Source: Fragilaria radians
Taxonomy: Eukaryota; Bacillariophyta; Fragilariophyceae; Fragilariales; Fragilariaceae
NCBI GenBank assembly: GCA_900642245.1
Contig: CAAAJI010000614.1
Span: 1 to 21,478, forward strand
DNA length: 21,478 nt
Direction: 5' to 3'
Shown: one piece after another, positions 18,545 to 21,478 of the stretch
Layout of the letters: each line of letters starts with the position of its first letter
How positions within the stretch are numbered: the stretch's first letter is position 1
Made by a program: the position numbers and the translations under genes
The notes under the pieces: model-generated
The model's input: only the letters and a program-made list of their open reading frames with translations
Database searches by the model: none
Told to the model about the DNA's origin: nothing

Positions 18545-20494
18545 ATGCCTAAGAAGGAAAAGGTCCGAGGTAGAGATGATCAAGCATCTTTATCAACTAA
18601 CATTTCGAATTTCAATCAATCGAGAAACAAAGAAAAGAATTCCGTTCCTATTGAAGATCAAGACAATTGGAACGATGAAAGCAACGTCAATCATGCCTCT
18701 TATCTTAGGACCGCTTGGAAGGATCGAATTGATGATCGTGAAGTCCCGACTCAGAATGTAGGGAATGATGAAAGCTTCGAAACAAATGCACACGTCGGAG
18801 CATTTGCTGTTGCAGGTATTCCTGGTCGAATACATTATGCGGATGAACAGAGTTTCCAGGATTCCACTTTATCCATGACACACGCAAGTCAAGACACAAC
18901 ATCTGTAACAATCACAAGTGCCCGAGTAGTCGAGGATGTTATTGTCAATGCGATTCCATTAGAAGACTCCCTATTTGACAATGAAGTTTCAAGTAATGTG
19001 AATGCTCTTTCTAAGAAAGGTTCGATCCTCAAGTATAGTCTAATTGCCGTTACATCGCTCCTGCTTTTGACAGGCATTATTATCCCTGCTGTTATTTTCA
19101 CAAGAAAATCTCCGAAAGATTCTTCAAAAACTGCCGCTAAGGATTTTTTGGAAAAGCTTAAACCACTACTGACAAATATATCACGTCAGGAGTTGGAAGT
19201 GCCTAATTCAGTGCCATACCTTGCCCTTGATTGGTTGTTGAACAATTCTAATTTCAGTGAATATTCGTTTGATCGTCAAGTTCAACGCTTTGTCATGGCA
19301 TCCTTCTATCATTCAACGGTGGGAAGATCCTGGATCGTAAATCAAGGCTGGTTAACAGATGAAGATGAGTGTACTTGGTACCAAAGTAGCAACGAAAGTT
19401 TATGTATGAACGGAACTTTGCGAGCGCTTTCATTGTTGAACAATTCATTGATCGGATTACTTCCAAACGACATTGCTCTGTTTAGCTCTCTGACGTACTT
19501 GAATTTGAGAGAAAATGAATTAAAAGGCACAATTCCTACATCAATTGGAGCATTGCAAGCATTAACGTGGTTGGATTTGGCTGGAAATGAATTGACAGGG
19601 ACTATTCCGTCATCCATTAAATTTCTGACAAGTCTAATCACATTTGACTTACAGGAAAACTTGTTGAAAGGATCTATTCCTTTGTCAATTGAGGCAATGA
19701 GAAATGTGACAGCTCTAAGCTTGTCAGATAATAGCTTGAGCGGATCTATTCCTACATCTATCAGAGGATTATTGCGTTTGAGTTATTTAGGCTTGGAGAG
19801 AAATAATTTGAATGGAACAATCCCATTGTTCCTAGAAACACTAACAGAGTTGAAGTTCTTATCTTTGTGGTCCAATCAATTAATTGGGACAATTCCATCA
19901 TCCTTGGGTACATTGACTGAGTTGACAATTTTGTGGTTGACTTACAATCAATTAACTGGCACAATCCCATCTTCAATTGGATCTTTGACAAAATTAATTT
20001 CTTTGGATATTGCAGACAATAGATTGAATGGGACAATCCTGTCATCCATTGGATCATTGAAAGAGCTGACATTCTTGGCTTTGGGATCCAATCAATTAAC
20101 TGGGACAGTTCCATCAACCATGGGATTACTGACAAAATTGACAGAATTGTGGATGTCTTCAAATCAATTGAGAGGAAAAATTCCATCTTCCTTTGGATCA
20201 TTGCAACTCTTGAGGGAAATACATTTTTCACAGTCTCAATTAAGTGGCACAATCCCTTCGGTCCTAGGAACATTGACAGATTTGAATTACTTATCATTGT
20301 GGTCCAATCAATTAACTGGTACAATTCCATCATCTGTTGGATTATTAACAAAATTGACAATATTGTGGTTGTCTTCCAATAATTTGAAAGGTTCTATTCC
20401 AGTTTCATTGTGCATTTTACAATTGAAGCCTGCAGTTGATTGCAATGAAATCTTATGTGATTGCTGTGTTGGAGCATATGATGAGGATTGTTGA
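18545..20494 (+). CDS. Single-pass membrane leucine-rich-repeat protein
   Basis: Single-exon frame of 649 residues from ATG 18545. Residues 1-162 are polar and lack a signal peptide. Residues about 164-186 (YSLIAVTSLLLLTGIIIPAV and on) form one membrane segment followed by Arg/Lys. A pre-LRR region follows, with a WLTDEDECTWYQ...C cap at about 268-285. Then come 14 LRRs of 24 residues (about 292-626; LxxLxLxxNxLxGxIPxxIGxLxx, the plant-like type) and a Cys-rich C-terminal cap CNEILCDCC...C. Many N-x-S/T sites lie after the membrane segment. Family knowledge: such proteins are abundant in diatoms and usually lack a kinase domain, as here. The expected topology is N-terminus in the cytosol and LRRs outside or in the lumen, suggesting recognition or adhesion; the ligand is unknown. 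Repeat 9 has Leu for the usual Pro, and repeat 12 has lost the consensus Asn. Confidence 0.9.
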   Translation: MPKKEKVRGRDDQASLSTNISNFNQSRNKEKNSVPIEDQDNWNDESNVNHASYLRTAWKDRIDDREVPTQNVGNDESFETNAHVGAFAVAGIPGRIHYADEQSFQDSTLSMTHASQDTTSVTITSARVVEDVIVNAIPLEDSLFDNEVSSNVNALSKKGSILKYSLIAVTSLLLLTGIIIPAVIFTRKSPKDSSKTAAKDFLEKLKPLLTNISRQELEVPNSVPYLALDWLLNNSNFSEYSFDRQVQRFVMASFYHSTVGRSWIVNQGWLTDEDECTWYQSSNESLCMNGTLRALSLLNNSLIGLLPNDIALFSSLTYLNLRENELKGTIPTSIGALQALTWLDLAGNELTGTIPSSIKFLTSLITFDLQENLLKGSIPLSIEAMRNVTALSLSDNSLSGSIPTSIRGLLRLSYLGLERNNLNGTIPLFLETLTELKFLSLWSNQLIGTIPSSLGTLTELTILWLTYNQLTGTIPSSIGSLTKLISLDIADNRLNGTILSSIGSLKELTFLALGSNQLTGTVPSTMGLLTKLTELWMSSNQLRGKIPSSFGSLQLLREIHFSQSQLSGTIPSVLGTLTDLNYLSLWSNQLTGTIPSSVGLLTKLTILWLSSNNLKGSIPVSLCILQLKPAVDCNEILCDCCVGAYDEDC

Positions 20495-21033
20495 TAGATT
20501 TCAGAAATTCTTGCGTTTGAATTGAATTGATTAAAAAAACTGTATACAATCCAATGTCAGAAAAATGGAATGACCAAAATTGTTTAACCAACCTCTGGTT
20601 CTCGAACAGAGCATTGAGATGATTGAATTTGTTTGAATATACTTTTCATAGTTTTTGTTTTGGGAGTTTAATTTCATCATAAACCAGGAAAATCTCCAAA
20701 TTACATTTATGTATAAAATATTTGTCCACTGTTGAATATATTCATTGGAACATGAAAATACTTGCTGATTGCCTTTAATGCATATGAAGTCCTAAGATAA
20801 ATTAATGAATTAATCTTGTTTCTCCTGCAGATGTGTAGGCTTGATTATAATAAACATCACTTTTCTATGATAGAATCAATAACTTAATGGGAATATCCTG
20901 CAGTGTCTGACAGAAGAAATTACATGTCTGTAGGTCAAGGTTTTGCTTGTGAAATATCCAACCCTACTATTACTGTGACAATCATTTGGCATGATTGCTT
21001 GATATAATTGAAAAAGGGGGATGAAACAAAGAT
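20495..21033. other. 3' flank of the LRR gene, non-coding
   Basis: AT-rich DNA presumably holding the 3' UTR and poly(A) site of the LRR gene. No other feature recognised. Confidence 0.35.
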
Positions 21034-21237
21034 ATGCATCTGCAGGCATCTATCTTGCTCTCGTCTCTTGCCTCCATTGGCATTCAAGAAATACACGATG
21101 TGTCAAACTATACATTGAATACCTCGACCCAATTCATTGCCTGTAAAGACCATCAGACCATCAGAAAGAAATTGAGAGCATCTGACTATATGGTTGGATT
21201 CTTTAGTATGATTTCAGAGTTTATAAAGATCTGGTAA
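21034..21237 (+). other. Short unassigned ORF or possible first exon
   Basis: An ATG frame of 67 codons (MHLQASILLSSLASIGIQEI...) ends at TAA 21235-21237. That stop lies inside GGTAAGTG, a good splice donor (GT at about 21233), so this could be a first exon whose continuation lies outside the window. CTGCAG|G at 21047 could alternatively be an acceptor. No family recognised. Chance is possible. Confidence 0.25.
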
Positions 21238-21246
21238 GTGACAAGT

Positions 21247-21316
21247 GGTAGCAGTGGGAATAGAACTCACAAGGGCACAGAAAAGATGATTTTCTGTAAC
21301 CACTGCAGCAATTGCC
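21247..21316 (-). ncRNA. Degenerate tRNA-like sequence (tRNA pseudogene or SINE head)
   Basis: Read on the - strand: an A-box-like word (TTGCTGCAGTGGTTA) with CTG/CAG pairing as in a D arm; then AGAAA-ATCATCT-TTTCT, a 5-bp stem and 7-nt loop with U33 and a CAT anticodon position; then GTGAG-TTCTATT-CCCAC, a T arm with one A-C mismatch and B-box-like sequence. The acceptor stem (GGCAATT/TGCTACC) pairs poorly, and base 37 is not a purine. The order and spacing are right for tRNA, so a decayed tRNA or a tRNA-derived SINE is likelier than chance. Confidence 0.4.
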
Positions 21317-21478
21317 GGTTGCTGTTGAATCCTGTTGTATTAGCCCTTATGCGACACTCTTCATTTCTACGCATTGTACACTAGCACTTATTGACTGATA
21401 CTCCACTCTAATAGGTTGACACTAGCTAACTCTTATAGATTTTATTGATGATTGGATGTAGAATGAAATATGAAACTG

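Noticed and set aside
18593..20360. Several - strand ORFs opposite the LRR gene, one of 199 codons
   Set aside because: Antisense shadows of a periodic repeat; their own periodicity mirrors the LRR repeats.
1..21478. A copia reverse transcriptase (YVDD box)
   Set aside because: Looked for in every relic on both strands and not found; only Gag, protease, integrase and one RNase H piece were seen.

Overview
The window looks like nuclear DNA from a diatom. It is AT-rich, has short (about 70-80 nt) GT-AG introns, carries a gene with the diatom-expanded DUF6824-type domain (NDILFGRG...NNPGN...FR), has a membrane-anchored leucine-rich-repeat protein of the diatom layout, and is full of decayed Ty1/copia retrotransposons of the CoDi kind. 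I cannot name the species. No database search was possible, so family calls rest on motifs read directly.

Layout. 1-1042 is the 3' end of a low-complexity protein gene cut by the window edge. About 1230-2830 holds two unrelated copia fragments facing each other: integrase on + and gag/protease on -. 2830-4300 is mostly non-coding, with a possible three-exon gene remnant (3110-3500) and a possible trypsin-like fragment on the - strand (4061-4282). 4890-6180 is a jumble of copia integrase and RNase H pieces in both orientations. 6786-7576 is a frameshifted pseudogene of an alpha/beta hydrolase whose catalytic elements can still be read. 7577-9150 is unassigned. 9177-10490 is another copia gag/integrase relic. 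11460-12720 contains a diverged direct duplication of non-coding DNA, just upstream of the intact two-exon DUF6824 gene (13050-14117). 14560-15600 (-) and 15721-18188 (+) are two more copia relics. The second keeps both LTRs but has lost the integrase core, reverse transcriptase and RNase H, and its protease region is split by about 350 bp of foreign sequence with tRNA-like features. 18545-20494 is an intact 649-residue LRR membrane protein. The right end carries a short unassigned ORF and a degenerate tRNA-like sequence on the - strand.

Only three genes look intact: the edge-truncated low-complexity gene, the DUF6824 gene and the LRR gene. All are on the + strand and nothing shows that they work together. 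The rest is a transposon graveyard that has trapped pieces of host genes. I saw no complete autonomous element, CRISPR array, rRNA or prokaryotic-type operon, and no clear new biological system. The best leads are the duplicated promoter-proximal block, the LTR-gag-LTR relic with its tRNA-like insert, the captured hydrolase pseudogene and the possible orphan spliced gene.
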